Part shown: positions 37,238-48,682 of the stretch, piece after piece | Layout: each line of letters opens with the position of its first letter | Numbering within the stretch: the first letter of the stretch is position 1 | Assembly: GCA_023079485.1 (NCBI GenBank) | Contig: CM041083.1 | Coordinates: 169,715,400 to 169,779,399, forward strand | DNA: 64,000 bases | Source: Archilochus colubris | Lineage: Eukaryota; Chordata; Aves; Apodiformes; Trochilidae | Direction: 5' to 3' | The notes under the pieces: generated by a model | The model's input: the letters and a program-made list of their open reading frames with translations, nothing else | Told to the model about the DNA's origin: nothing | Database searches by the model: none | Position numbers and translations under genes: made by a program

Positions 37238-37752
37238 CATAGAATCACAGAATCATAGAATTGGGTGGGTTGGAAGGGACCTCAGAGATCATCAAGTCCA
37301 ACCCTTGATCCACTACCACTGCAGTTACCAGACCATGGCACTGAGTGCCACATCCAGTCTCTTTTTAAATATCTCCAGGGATGGAGAATCCACTAATTCC
37401 CTGGGCAGCCCATTCCAATGTCTGATCACCCTCTCCGAAAATAAATTCTTTCTAATATCCAACCTAAACCTCCCCTGGCACAACTTGAGACCGTGCCCTC
37501 TTGTCTTGCTGAGAGTTGCCTGGGAAAAGAGACCAACCCCCCCCTGGCCACCCCCTCCTTTCAGGGAGTTGTAGAGAGTGATGAGGTCTCCCCTGAGCCT
37601 CCTCTTCTCCAGGCTGAACAGCCCCAGCTCCCTCAGCCTCTCCTCATAGGATCTGTGCTCGAGTCCCTTCACCAGCCTGGTTGCCCTCCTTTGGACCTGC
37701 TTCAGGACCTCGATATCCTTCCTAAACTGAGGGGCCCAGAACTGGACACAGT
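37238..37752 (-). mobile_element. CR1-J-like 3' fragment, antisense
   Basis: The antisense copy starts with CATAGAATCACAGAATCATAG. Its minus-strand frame 37672-37325 includes [20 protein letters not shown] and [14 protein letters not shown]. The match continues to AACTGGACACAG and ends near 37752. The frame is open throughout, so the copy is relatively undegraded, but it lacks the RT core. Confidence 0.94.
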
Positions 37753-39459
37753 TTATTTCAGTTTATTCTGCCTCACAACATTAAAAAACCTCTATAAAGA
37801 TTGATGTCACTTAAATTGAAAATATAACAGCTAAGAAAGATATCCTATGTGAATCAGAGATTTCACAAAATGCTAACACAGTAGCATTTGTTTTCAGTGT
37901 TTATTTGTGAGCCTTCAGACCCACTCCTAAATCTTAGAAGCTTTCCATTTTGTTTCAATTTTGTGACACCAGAGAGCTACCCTGCAGGAGACTCAAGTGC
38001 TGACCATCCCACTTAAAGTCAAAAGGAGTCAGAACTTGTAAGGAAATAACTATATTGAGTCTGTTTATGAAATTGTTCAGTCTTTATGGTTGGGTTTCTT
38101 TCTTATCAGTTTAACCTGTTTCAATTCCTGTATTTTCAATTGCTTTCCTCTGGAGACAACTGGTAGTGTACAAAAAGCAAGCAATGCATTTTCCCAAATT
38201 AAAGAGAGACAGCAGAATGAATCACTGCTTCATACAGTCTTTTTTGGAAGGTGAGCCAAGAGAGACATTGACTTAAAGAGTAAAGTAATTGGCACTTCAG
38301 GTTTTGGTCTCACACACAGAACACATATAAGTTCAAGAGAACAGAGCATTCATTAGAATTGATACAGTGTAAAGGAAATGAAAAAAAAAAAGCTTTATTG
38401 CTTTGTTTGGTTGGGTTGGGTTTGTTGGTTTTTTCCTCCATTTTATTCAGGTTAAAAATAAGATGGACAAAATAGGTGAAATTTACCTGAGAAACCTCCT
38501 CATGTATTACAGCCTTGCAATTGCAATCCACTTACCTGAAGCTCCAGTAAAAGGTCCAGATCAGCTCATCTCAGCAAGCCTTTTGGATTTATTCAAGTGG
38601 GGTTGGACCAGGTAAGTAAAACAGAGTATTCCATTTCCTAGGACTGAAGGCTCCAGTCTCTGCTTTGCTGTGCTAGCAATTGGTGACCTTCAAAATGTGC
38701 TACAACAGCACAGCATCTGCTTCCCAGACTTTCTCCAAAGAAGGAAGCAATGCAGTTGTACAGATCAATGAAACAAATGCAAATCAAGACACCAGCATTT
38801 CAATAACCCTTCTGCACTTTTCTTTTGTTTTGTTTCTAAAAAATGTGTCAATAGCAAGAGAGTCACTCTGCAAAGCAGAGCAAAACTGAACTAGCATGGA
38901 ATCTCTACATTCAGGAGAAAATAGGTGAGAAATGTTGGGTTTTTTCCTGGTTTTTCATTGAAGAAATGCAACTGAACAAACCAGAAAACTTGTGGCTGTA
39001 ATTGGGAGAGGGGTAATGAAGAGCAGACCTGGTTGTTTTCCTCTTGGCTGCTCGGCCACAGCATTACTCAAAAATTTGAAAGGAGAATTAGTTGAGGGCT
39101 TTGGTATCAGGGATACACCAAGACTGAATTTGTTATTTTCCTCTTTCCATGACTTTGTTTCAGCCTTTGTAATTCAAGATTTAACTCTTTCCTTTGTGGA
39201 GTTAAATGTGGATGGTCACTATTACATCTTATCTGCTATGAGGATCAAATTTTAGAAAAGTGAGATACCCTGCTTCTCCAGTGGGCATGTACTACAGCTT
39301 GTGAATACACAGCCTCTGGAAACATCTGTAGCTGCTGTTTTCAGGTAGAGATACTAGGTAAGATATTTTGGTTTGGTGACTGTCCAAAAGATTGAACAAA
39401 GAAGACAGGAAACCAATATTTCAATATTTTGAAGGGATGGCTATAGGCCTGTTCATTTA
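37753..39459. other. intergenic, nothing recognised
   Basis: Spacer between two antisense CR1 copies. Only homopolymer and GGTTG-type short tracts (about 38385-38440) stand out. Confidence 0.45.
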
Positions 39460-39831
39460 ATCATAGAATCATAGAATTGGCTGGGTTGGAAGGGACCTCA
39501 GAGATCATCAAGTCCAACCCTTGATCCACTACCGCTGCAGTTACCAGCCCATGGCACTGAGTGCCACATCCAGTCTCTTTTTAAATATCTCCAGACATGG
39601 AGAATCCACTACTTCCCTGGGCAGCCCATTCCAATGTCTGATCACCCTCTCCTTAAAGAAATTCTTTCTAATATCCAACCTAAACCTCCCCTGGCACAAC
39701 TTGAGACCATGCCCATTTGTCTTGCTGAGAGTTGCCTGGGAAAAGAGACCAACCCCCCCTGGCTACCTCCTCCTTTCAGGGAGTTGTAGAGAGTGATAAG
39801 ATCTCCTCTGAGCCTCCTCTTCTCCAGGCTG
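39460..39831 (-). mobile_element. CR1-J-like 3' fragment, antisense
   Basis: Starts TCATAGAATCATAGAATTGG and matches the copies at 31278 and 37238 through the ORF2 C-terminus. It ends abruptly within TCTCCAGGCTG at 39831. Small deletions near 39700-39770 break the frame. Confidence 0.94.
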
Positions 39832-41189
39832 TTAGGGTAAAATCTCAGGAATGCAAAATAGGTTGTCAATAAGGAATTAATCTGAACAGCATAAGTAATA
39901 CCAGGCGACATGGTTTAAGGAAAGATCAAAGTTTAAAAATAATTAAATTGCATTTTTGGTAGGATTACTAGTCTGACAAAATTTGCATTTGTTGAAATAT
40001 CAGAATTATATAAGGCCATATGATTTTCTCATTCAAAAATAAAGAACTATTCAAAGCCTAAGAAAGCAAATAAAAAATTTACCAGAAACATTTTAACATA
40101 AAATGCTAAATGGGAATGATCTTTCAAAAATAACACCTCTGGCAGGGTTTTCTTATCCAAATGTAGTTCAGGGGAGTTCATAGACTGGAAGGGTAAGCAA
40201 GACAAATGGTCTGCAAAGGCTGTGCTTGGCACTGGCTGTATGAGAGATAAAGACAGCTTCTAGAGAGAGGTCCAGACAGCAGGAAAATCTGGGCTTACCT
40301 TCTTTTAATTAAAGAGCAAGGTACAATGACCAAAGAGCTAGGAACAGGAAATGTGCACTGTAAGTGAAATAAAAAATAAATTCATGCTGGCAAGCAAAAA
40401 ACCCAACCCATTTTTAATGAGAGCAGACTGGAGAGAGTTCTGATGAGATCCCTACAACAGTTTGAAATTTCAAAAGCTTTAATGAGAGCCTGAAGAAGCT
40501 CACCACTTAAATTTTCTCTCTTCTTCACACTTTCATTTCTATACATCCCCAGAAACAGCAAACACTCTCCCTATAGCAACAGTGCCAGCATCTACTGGAT
40601 GTCTGCCCGTGACTGCTGGGACTGAGATGACTCCTGTATGGCCAAGACAAGAAAAAGCATTTATTCCAGATAAGGAGAGACACTTATGGGGTGCTCCTTC
40701 ACAGGCAAAGGAGAGAAATGAGAAGTTCAGGCCTCAGATGCACTGAAGATGGCATCAGTGGTCCCATCCAGAGCTGCCCAAGGGAGAAAGCAGAGCTGCA
40801 GGACAGACACCATGGGCAGAGTTTGAGAAGACTAGGACTAGACTTTGCAAACAAGAAAGGAGGGTGAAGACCAAGGGTCAACTCCAAGGTTTAAAAAAAA
40901 GAAATAATTTGAGATGCTAACTTAAACTATTGCTTAAAAATTAATTTTAAAAGTGTCAGATTCCTGGAAGCAAGCTACAAAATTAAAAAGAAAAAAAAGA
41001 AGGTTGGAAGCAGTTAAATTGGGGCACAAAAATTTTGGTTTGTGTCTGCACATGAAATAACACACTCCTGGATTGTGAGCAGAAAGTGGAAAATGTGGGG
41101 CTGAAGGAAGAAATGAGTGACAGCAGAAGATGCAAATAGCTATGGACAGATTAGGAGATCACCAGAAGACAGGTGAGGTTCACAGGCAC
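39832..41189. other. intergenic, nothing recognised
   Basis: AT-rich and non-coding. A short minus-strand frame (40887-40699) shows no recognisable domain. Confidence 0.45.
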
Positions 41190-41405
41190 CTCTAGAGGTC
41201 ATCAAGTCCACTCTGCTCAGAGCAGGGTAACCCACAGGGTTACTCAGGTCTGTTCAGTTTGGTTTGGAGTATCTCCAAGAACAGGGACTCAGCAGCCCCT
41301 CTGGGCAATCTATGGCAGTACCTGATCACCCTCAGAGTTAAAAAAAAACCAACTTGACTCCCTCTCCTTTGCTCCTCCTCTTCCAATATTTGCCCACATG
41401 GATAA
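41190..41405 (-). mobile_element. decayed CR1 3' region, antisense
   Basis: The plus strand reads GAGGTCATCAAGTCCACTC, then CAGCCCCTCTGGGCAATCTA and CCTGATCACCCTCAGAGTTA, decayed complements of the CR1 3' end (CTTGATGACCTC and GGGCTGCCCAGGG). The minus-strand frame contains LPRGAAESLFLEILQTKL, corresponding to [18 protein letters not shown] of young copies. The tail itself is missing. Confidence 0.75.
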
Positions 41406-44107
41406 AATCCCTCTGAATTGAGTGCCAAAGAATCCATGGATTACAGGCACCTGATCCAATTTAGGTGGTGAAGCAGAGGGATTTAACAAGAAAGGGGGAA
41501 TGACTGAATGGAAAGGAAGAGGCGTTCTTAACAGAGGTAATGAGAAGTTTTTCTACCAGAGAAGTCTGCTCCAGGGTCAGGACTGGAGAAAACAAATATC
41601 TGGAAGTGTAAAGGAGTGAGAGTGCTATGAAGGAGCCCTTAGGGAAAACTGTGATGGGGACCAGAGCCATTGCCATGGGGACCACAGCAGGAATATCGAG
41701 CTCTTGGGCTAAAGCCATGTGCCTCCTCACTTCACATCAAGTTCCATTCTTCTGCATAAAGCAGAAAAGCCATCACAGAGAACTACCTTTAAGAACCAGG
41801 AGGTTAAGGTATTCTCCAAGACTGGAAACAGGGATTTGGATTTCTTGAAGCAGGGGTGTGAAATGAACACAGATGAGTATCACAAAAGGTAAGCTATGGA
41901 TTAGCTCCCTTTCTAGTCTCTAATAATATTCTGCCTCAGTGTCTGGGTAGTGGAGCACATACCAAGAAGAAGAGTCACTTATAAAGAATATTATCACATC
42001 TAAGGTTTTCTGTAAATCTGGGATGTTTTTAAGAATAAAACTGATCAAGGACTACAAATTTAATGAAGCTGTCCAAATACACACATTTTGAAAAAATAAG
42101 AATTCCAAGAACACAGAACTTTTTATTGTACCAAGCAAGTGGTTAAGAACATTCAAATACAGATATCTGAAACTTGGCAAGTTTTAAGTAGGAGTCAAGC
42201 AGATATTTTTGAAGCAGAGTAGTTTAAAACCAGGGACAGCTGAAACAACTTTTCAGTACATAATTGAGAAACAGTCTTTTCAGTCCTTAAACTAACGTTG
42301 CATTTCTTCATAGCAAGGTAGTTTCTGATTTAGGCAGACCATAAAATCTAAGCACAGGAATCTTCCTGTCGAGTTTGATTTGAATTCAGAATAGATGATC
42401 ATAATGGTTTAGTCAGTTTGTTAAAATGAATTTGTCTTAGCAATGAAAGAAGCAAGGTGTTTTCCTCTTGTAAATTCCAGCTCCGTACCACGCCCTGTTG
42501 GAAGGTCTTCTTTCTGAAATAGCAAGATGATCATCAGTGTAGATTTTATTGAGACCAGAATAATTTTCAAAACATAAAAAAACCCCCAAACCTCCATTTA
42601 CTGTTACACAGGAACACAATTTGGTTTTATGCCATTGCATAATAGATAATTAATTCAGTTGGTATAGGTTAAAACTAGCAGAACCTATTAGTATTTGAAA
42701 GCCTTTACCAAAGGTTTAATCTCACAGGTAGATAGTAACACAACCAGCTATCATTTCCTAACTCTTGACAGACATGAAGCCATTTTCCCAGATTTTGACC
42801 AGTTCATTTCACTATAAGTCCTTTAAAACAGTGTTATAACATCCCTTCGCCTTCATGCTTATAGTTATGTCAGGATGTGTGTGTGCGGAGGTGTAATTCT
42901 GAGATACTTGAAGCTTTCCAATGGGTTTGGAACCACATTTTCCAGACATTCTGCTAGCATCAGTTTGAGGATGCACATATCATCTCTCTTGCAGGCAATT
43001 GCTCTCAAAGGCACTTCCTGGGTCACTGTTCATATAGAGTTGTTTGTTCTCTTCAGAAGGACAGGAGAGGAAAAATTCAGATCCTTCACCATTAAAAAGG
43101 GATGGAATAGTTAATGACTGAAACAGTTTGTAGAGAGCATTTCAAATAAGAGATTGAAATGCTGGATAAGGGGAAGCACTTTGAAGATTGTGTTCAAGTT
43201 CCATCTTTGAAGAGAGACAAAAAGAAGTAGACAGGCTTAGTGGAAGAGGTTATTCAAGGTGAGAAGCCATCACTGCTCCTGAATATGAAAGTAGCACTTA
43301 ATACAAAGTTCTTTTCCTGTGGATATAGAAAGAAGGCAACATGGTCACACTGAATTTTAACTTGTCAGTGACCACAGTGGCTTCCCCTCCCACTCAGCCA
43401 TTGGCAGTGGGGCCCAGGGGTATCATAAGTCAAGTGCAGTGAGGCTGCATATTCACTGCTTCAACAAGACCACCTACAAGTCTTGGTCTGGTTAGACTAC
43501 AACACCAGGCTCTGAATAAAGCAAGGACATTGCCTTTAAAATATATGTGCATGCATGCATATATACCCCGATCTGCAGACTTTTAGCTCCCTACTCTGAT
43601 ACCTGCTAAAGGAGGCTGGGTGAGGGAGCCCTTGGAAGGAGATGTGAAGTCAGATCCCAAAACAGTAGTGTGAAAACAGCCAAGCACCACTTGCAACACA
43701 GAGCCCTTTTGAAAGGTACACAAAAGACCTCCCAAGGAATTTTCCAAATACTTCAGAAAAGACTAAACTAAAGAGCATTTCCAAGATCTCTGGAATTTCC
43801 TATTAACATCAGCTAGCTAGTTGTACGAGTGATTTGAATAATTCTCTGAGGCAAAGAGAGCCCAGGGAAACTGCAGAGAGTCCCAGACAGGGAATCCATA
43901 CCCATGGTTTCAAATAAAATTTCAGGTGATCCATTATGAAGTTTCCATATTGCAAGAGATATGTAAAAATTTCACATCATGCTTGCACACTGAAAAAAAT
44001 GATCAAGAAACTTTTAATTTTGCCTAAGATGTGTTTGTAAATGCTGCAGATACTTTTAATGTATGTATTGTTTATCCAGCATCTACTGCTGACCCTTTCT
44101 TTCCATT
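41406..44107. other. intergenic, nothing recognised
   Basis: No exon or repeat recognised. A short ATGCATGC/TATATA alternating tract lies near 43541-43565. Confidence 0.45.
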
Positions 44108-45250
44108 AGTAAACCCTTTGACATGGTCTCCTATAGCATTTTCCTCCAGAAGCTGGTGGCTCATGGCATATATATGTATGTTCCTCATGGGGTTAAAAAC
44201 TGGCTGTGTGGCAGGGTGCAGAGAGTTGTAGTCAATGGAGTTAAATCCACTGGGTCACTGGTCACCAGTGGTGTTCCTCAGGGCTCAGTGCTGGGGCTGG
44301 CCTTGGTCAATATCTTCATTAATGATCTAGATGAGGGAATTAAGGGCTTCCTTAATAAGTTTGAAGATGACATCAAGTTGGGTGGGAGTGTTGATCTGCT
44401 TGAGGGTAGTCAGGCTCTGGACAGGCTGGACAAGTGGGCCAAGGTCAATAAAATGAGGTTTAGCAAGGCCAAGTGCTGGGTCCTGCACTTTGATCATAAC
44501 AACCCCAGGCAATGCTACAGGCTTGGGAAGGAGTGTCTGGAAAGCTACCAGGCAGAAAAGGACCTGGGGAGTGCTGGTTGACAGCCAGATGAATATGAAC
44601 AAGCAGTGTGCCCAGGTGGCCAAGAAGGCCACCAGCATCTTGGCTTGTATCAGGAGTAGTGTGGCCAGTATGAGAGGGGAAGTGATGGTGCCCCTGTGCT
44701 CAGCATTGGTGAGGCTGCAACTTGAGTGCTGTGTTCAGTTCTGGGCCCCTTGTTACAAGAAAGACATCGAGGTGCTGGAGTGAGTCCAGAGAAAGGAAAC
44801 CAAGGTAGTGAAGGGTCTGGAGAACAAGTCCTGTGAGGAGAGGCTGAGGGAATTGGGAATGTTTAGTTTGGAGAAGAGGAGGCTGAGAGGAGGCCTTATT
44901 GCTCTCCACGACTACCTGAAAGGAGGCTGTAAGGAGGTGGGTGCTGGCCTCTTCTCTGAAGTGAATAATGACAGGACCAGAGATTGTCCTGAAGTTGTAC
45001 CAGGGGAGGTTTAGATGAGATCTGAGGAAGAATTTCCTTACTGAAAGAGTAGTCAGGCATTGGAGTGGGCTGCCCAGGGTGATGGTGGAGTCACCATCCC
45101 TAGAGGTACTTAAAAGCTGTGTAGATGAGGCCCTTCAGGACATGCTGTAGTGGGTTATCCAGATATTGATGTATGTATTTTATTTGGGGGAAATGTTGAC
45201 AGCTGGACACAGTGATCTTAGAGGTCTTGTGCAACCCTGATGATTCTGTA
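44108..45250 (+). mobile_element. CR1 LINE fragment with RT core, older subfamily
   Basis: Starts in the RT palm ([15 protein letters not shown], from KAFDTVSHNILLEKL). It continues with [23 protein letters not shown] and [16 protein letters not shown], where the catalytic Asp pair survives but FA has become FE, then [20 protein letters not shown] in the frame 44123-44581. A frameshift near 44575 moves the rest to other frames, with [19 protein letters not shown] at 44808 onward. The copy ends with a decayed tail, GATGATTCTGTA. About 1.14 kb long, 5'-truncated and more diverged than the CR1-J-like copies. Confidence 0.9.
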
Positions 45251-48200
45251 ATTACAAATGTCTTGGTCATGCGTCTGACTTTTGGAAAGCAATAAAATGT
45301 TGTCATCTGCGGAAACAGGGAGATATAAATTATGTTTCATTACATTAATGGGCTGAAGAAAAGCCAGAAACGTTTTTCCACTCATGTAACAAAAGTTACT
45401 AAGGCAAAACAGGCAAAGTGAAAAACTGATATATTGCATCACAAAAAAATGTGAGGGAGATCAAATAAATATCAGTGTTATTTCAAGCTTTATTTCTTTC
45501 ATGAGTTGCATTTTTCCAAGGACATGTTTAAAAAATCCTCTCTACAACACATACACCATTTTCTGCTCAATAGCAACACAATTCCATAAGATCCCCACCA
45601 AACCAAAAAAAAAACAAACCAGCAAACCCAAACTAGCAAAACTTCTCCTTCCCATCTCAAAAAATAAGCCCTCTACCTGCTTCTTTAGTTCAAGGCTCTG
45701 CAATGTATTTGACTGGGTGTAGAGCAGCAAGTAAACACAAATATTACTGCAGCTTCTGCAGTCACTAATGTCTTATTTTTCTGAAATCCCGAAGACTGGT
45801 ATAATTACATACTGCAAGAGGCAAAACAATTTATGAAAAAAAAATGCCATATTCCCTTATTAAAAATTAAACAGGACTTTCATGATCAGCTACTTCAAAT
45901 ATGTGTGAATACTGACAGCTAGAAACCAGGCTCTGCAGATTGCTCCTGAAGCTGAAGTCAGGGTAAGAAAAAAAAATCACAACGACAGAAGAGCACCTGC
46001 TTGGAGCTCTTACAAGATCATTTAGCCAATGCCAGATAAAAGTGAACATTTCTTCAAAACCCTATATCAAGAGGAAGAAAAGAGAAATATTATCTTCTGC
46101 TGGGAAAAAAAAATAAAAATCAACTTCTCCAGGATTAAGTCTCTTTTTTCTTTTAACAGGTTTTAGCTTTTAATTATGTAAAGCCTTCATGAGGGATTTC
46201 TATCTTTTTGTAAACTTAATTCACAGAATGTCCTAAATAGCTGCAGACATATTAGTAAGTCTTTGATACATTAATGTAGCAAGCTGCTGTGCATTTTCTG
46301 AACAACAGTGAAACAAGGCTTTAAAAAGTATACGATCCATAGTTCTTGTACAGTTCATATGTAGTTATATGATTGGTATTGTAGATATTGTGAAAAACAA
46401 CAAAGAATTCAATGCATTGAACTCCTTTAGCTGCCCACAGCTTACAAAACCTAATAGTACTTTGGGCTGCAAAAGATGGTCATTTCTTCCTCTGGGAGGA
46501 ACTGCCTTTATCTACTCATTTTAATTTCTTTAGTGAATTTGAGTTAGTGTTTAATAAGAATTTTGTTCCTCATAAACCTGAAAAGACAACTCATGGGAAG
46601 CCAACAATATTATTTAGATACCATCATCAGAATAAAGCCTTGCTGCAAAAAACCCCCTAAAATAACTGCTGGAGTAGAAAATGAAGATGAAGGTCACAGA
46701 AGTATAACAGCATTTGTGGGAGAAGGGTTGAAAGCAAGGAGCTTTTCTGAGTTTTATTTTTTAAAATTCCTCTTTGTAAGATCCTAGATCTCAAAAGAAG
46801 GGTTATGCCAAAGCCACCTCCTAAAGCAAGAACAATCTGTGTCAGTCCCTGAACCTGCTTCAGAAGTCTCCAGGATTATAAGTAAAGGCTCTGTATAAAT
46901 TCCTTATATTGGAACTGGGAATTAGGGTATGGAACCCTCTTCAGGAAAGAATGCAAGTGCAGTGAGTCTTGTGAAAAGGTAATTTGAAAACTGAGGGACT
47001 GATTTCTCCAATTCAATAGTTGTGAGCCTGAGATGCAGCCTTCCTTCTTCCTCATGGGAAACAGAAGGAAGAGAGTAGCCTACACCAAAGCCATCCTCTT
47101 TCACTTAAGACTACTGAAATTTTGTGGAGTCACCTGGTGCATTTCCAGCCTCATTCCTCAGCTACCCAGCCTTATCCACTCACAGTCCCCAACACAGAAT
47201 ATAAACCTGTACTGAGGTTTTAGCACTAAATATCAGATGCTTTCCATGCCATCAGCACTTCCTCTTCCTTGAAGTAAACGTTCTGCAGTTCTTTAAGAAG
47301 GAAAGTGTTTCAGAATAGGCATGTGCTATTGCATCACCCCAAACACAGAGTTAGGAAGCATTTATTTTAATATCTCCTCTCATATTACTTGAGAATTAAA
47401 CGATATAATGTTGTCAAAATGAAATGACAAATATGAAGCTAAATTGATGTCAGTATTGGTACTAAAAAGAACAAAAATGTTCATTATTCTTACCTTTTAC
47501 TCCTTCATTTGAAATAGTTTGACTCCTGGATAAAAGAAAAAAATGTATAATACAAGACAATGTACAGTTTACAGTGCAATCACATATTTATGCAAGAAAT
47601 TATGGTTAGCCAGTTGTGTGGAACTTCCTTGATGACTCAGTGCCCTATTTGTCTTTTGAAACTCTACTCAAAATAACAAGTAAACCCTTCTGCAACATTC
47701 CAGTGAGTGCAATAAATATTTGATTGGAACTCAATAGGAATAGCAGGGTGTATCAGCTCAGAAGATAAACATATCTTGTTTTTCCTGGAAGAAAAAATCA
47801 ATCTAAAATTGTCCCAAATATCTTCAGATGCCTAAATCCTTTCTTGAGCTCACATAATTTGAAAGCATGAAAAGTTTCTTCTGCCTGGACTCCCACTATG
47901 CTCTTTTAAGATGAGATTTTCAAAGGAAAGAATGATTGAGGTCAAAGTCAAAGCAGGCAAAACACATCTGCATATTCTGTTTGACTGCCTCATCAGAGGT
48001 AGGTCATTAAACTCAGCTACAGCAAGTCTGGACCTACTCATCTGAGGTCCCTGTAATGATGCTGATACTTCTGCTGAGTAGTTTATCTATTTTCTGCCTT
48101 CCTTCTGCCAGAAAAGACATGCACATTACTTTCAATTGAAAGAAAAAAATAAATCAACACACCAAAAACCAAAATGAAACAAAAAAACCCAAAACAAACC

Positions 48201-48390
48201 AGTAAAAATCCCCAGTTTTAGGAAAAAATGAATAATCTTTCCAACAGAGATCATACTTAGACTAACCAGGTAAAAGCTAAGTTAGCAAACCACAATCTTT
48301 ATTAGAACAAACATAACCATGGTGGACTGCACCCTAGAGCCTTCTTACATAAATATTCTATTCTCAATAAATATCTGATAAATAGAAGCC
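45251..48390. other. intergenic, nothing recognised
   Basis: About 3.1 kb of AT-rich sequence with A/C-rich short tracts (45600-45630, 48160-48200). No exon or mobile element was recognised. Confidence 0.45.
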
Positions 48391-48682
48391 TTTTTTTCCT
48401 TTCCTTTCCTTTCCTCCTTTCCTTTCCTTTCCTTTCCTTTCCTTCCTTTCCTTTCCTTTCCTTTCCTTTCCTTTCCTTCCTTCCTTTCCTTTCCTTTCCT
48501 TTCCTTTCCTTTCCTTTCCTTTCCTTTCCTTTCCTTTCCTTTCCTTTCCTTTCCTTTCCTTTCCTTTCCTTTCCTTTCCTTTCCTTTCCTTTCCTTTCCT
48601 TTCCTTTCCTTTCCTTTCCTTCTCTTTTTCTTTTTCTTTTTCTTTTTTCTTTTTTCTTTTTTCTTTTTTCTTTTTTCTTTTC
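48391..48682. repeat. TTTCC pentanucleotide array grading into CTTTTT hexamers
   Basis: Pure pyrimidine on the plus strand for about 290 bases. From about 48391 to 48621 the unit is TTTCC, with a few 4-base slips (CTCC, TTCC) near 48414, 48444 and 48477. From about 48622 to 48682 the unit becomes CTTTTT. The minus-strand open frame across it encodes a Lys/Gly/Glu/Arg pentapeptide repeat that is purely a by-product. A long homopurine-homopyrimidine mirror-like tract of this kind is expected to be length-variable. Confidence 0.97.
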
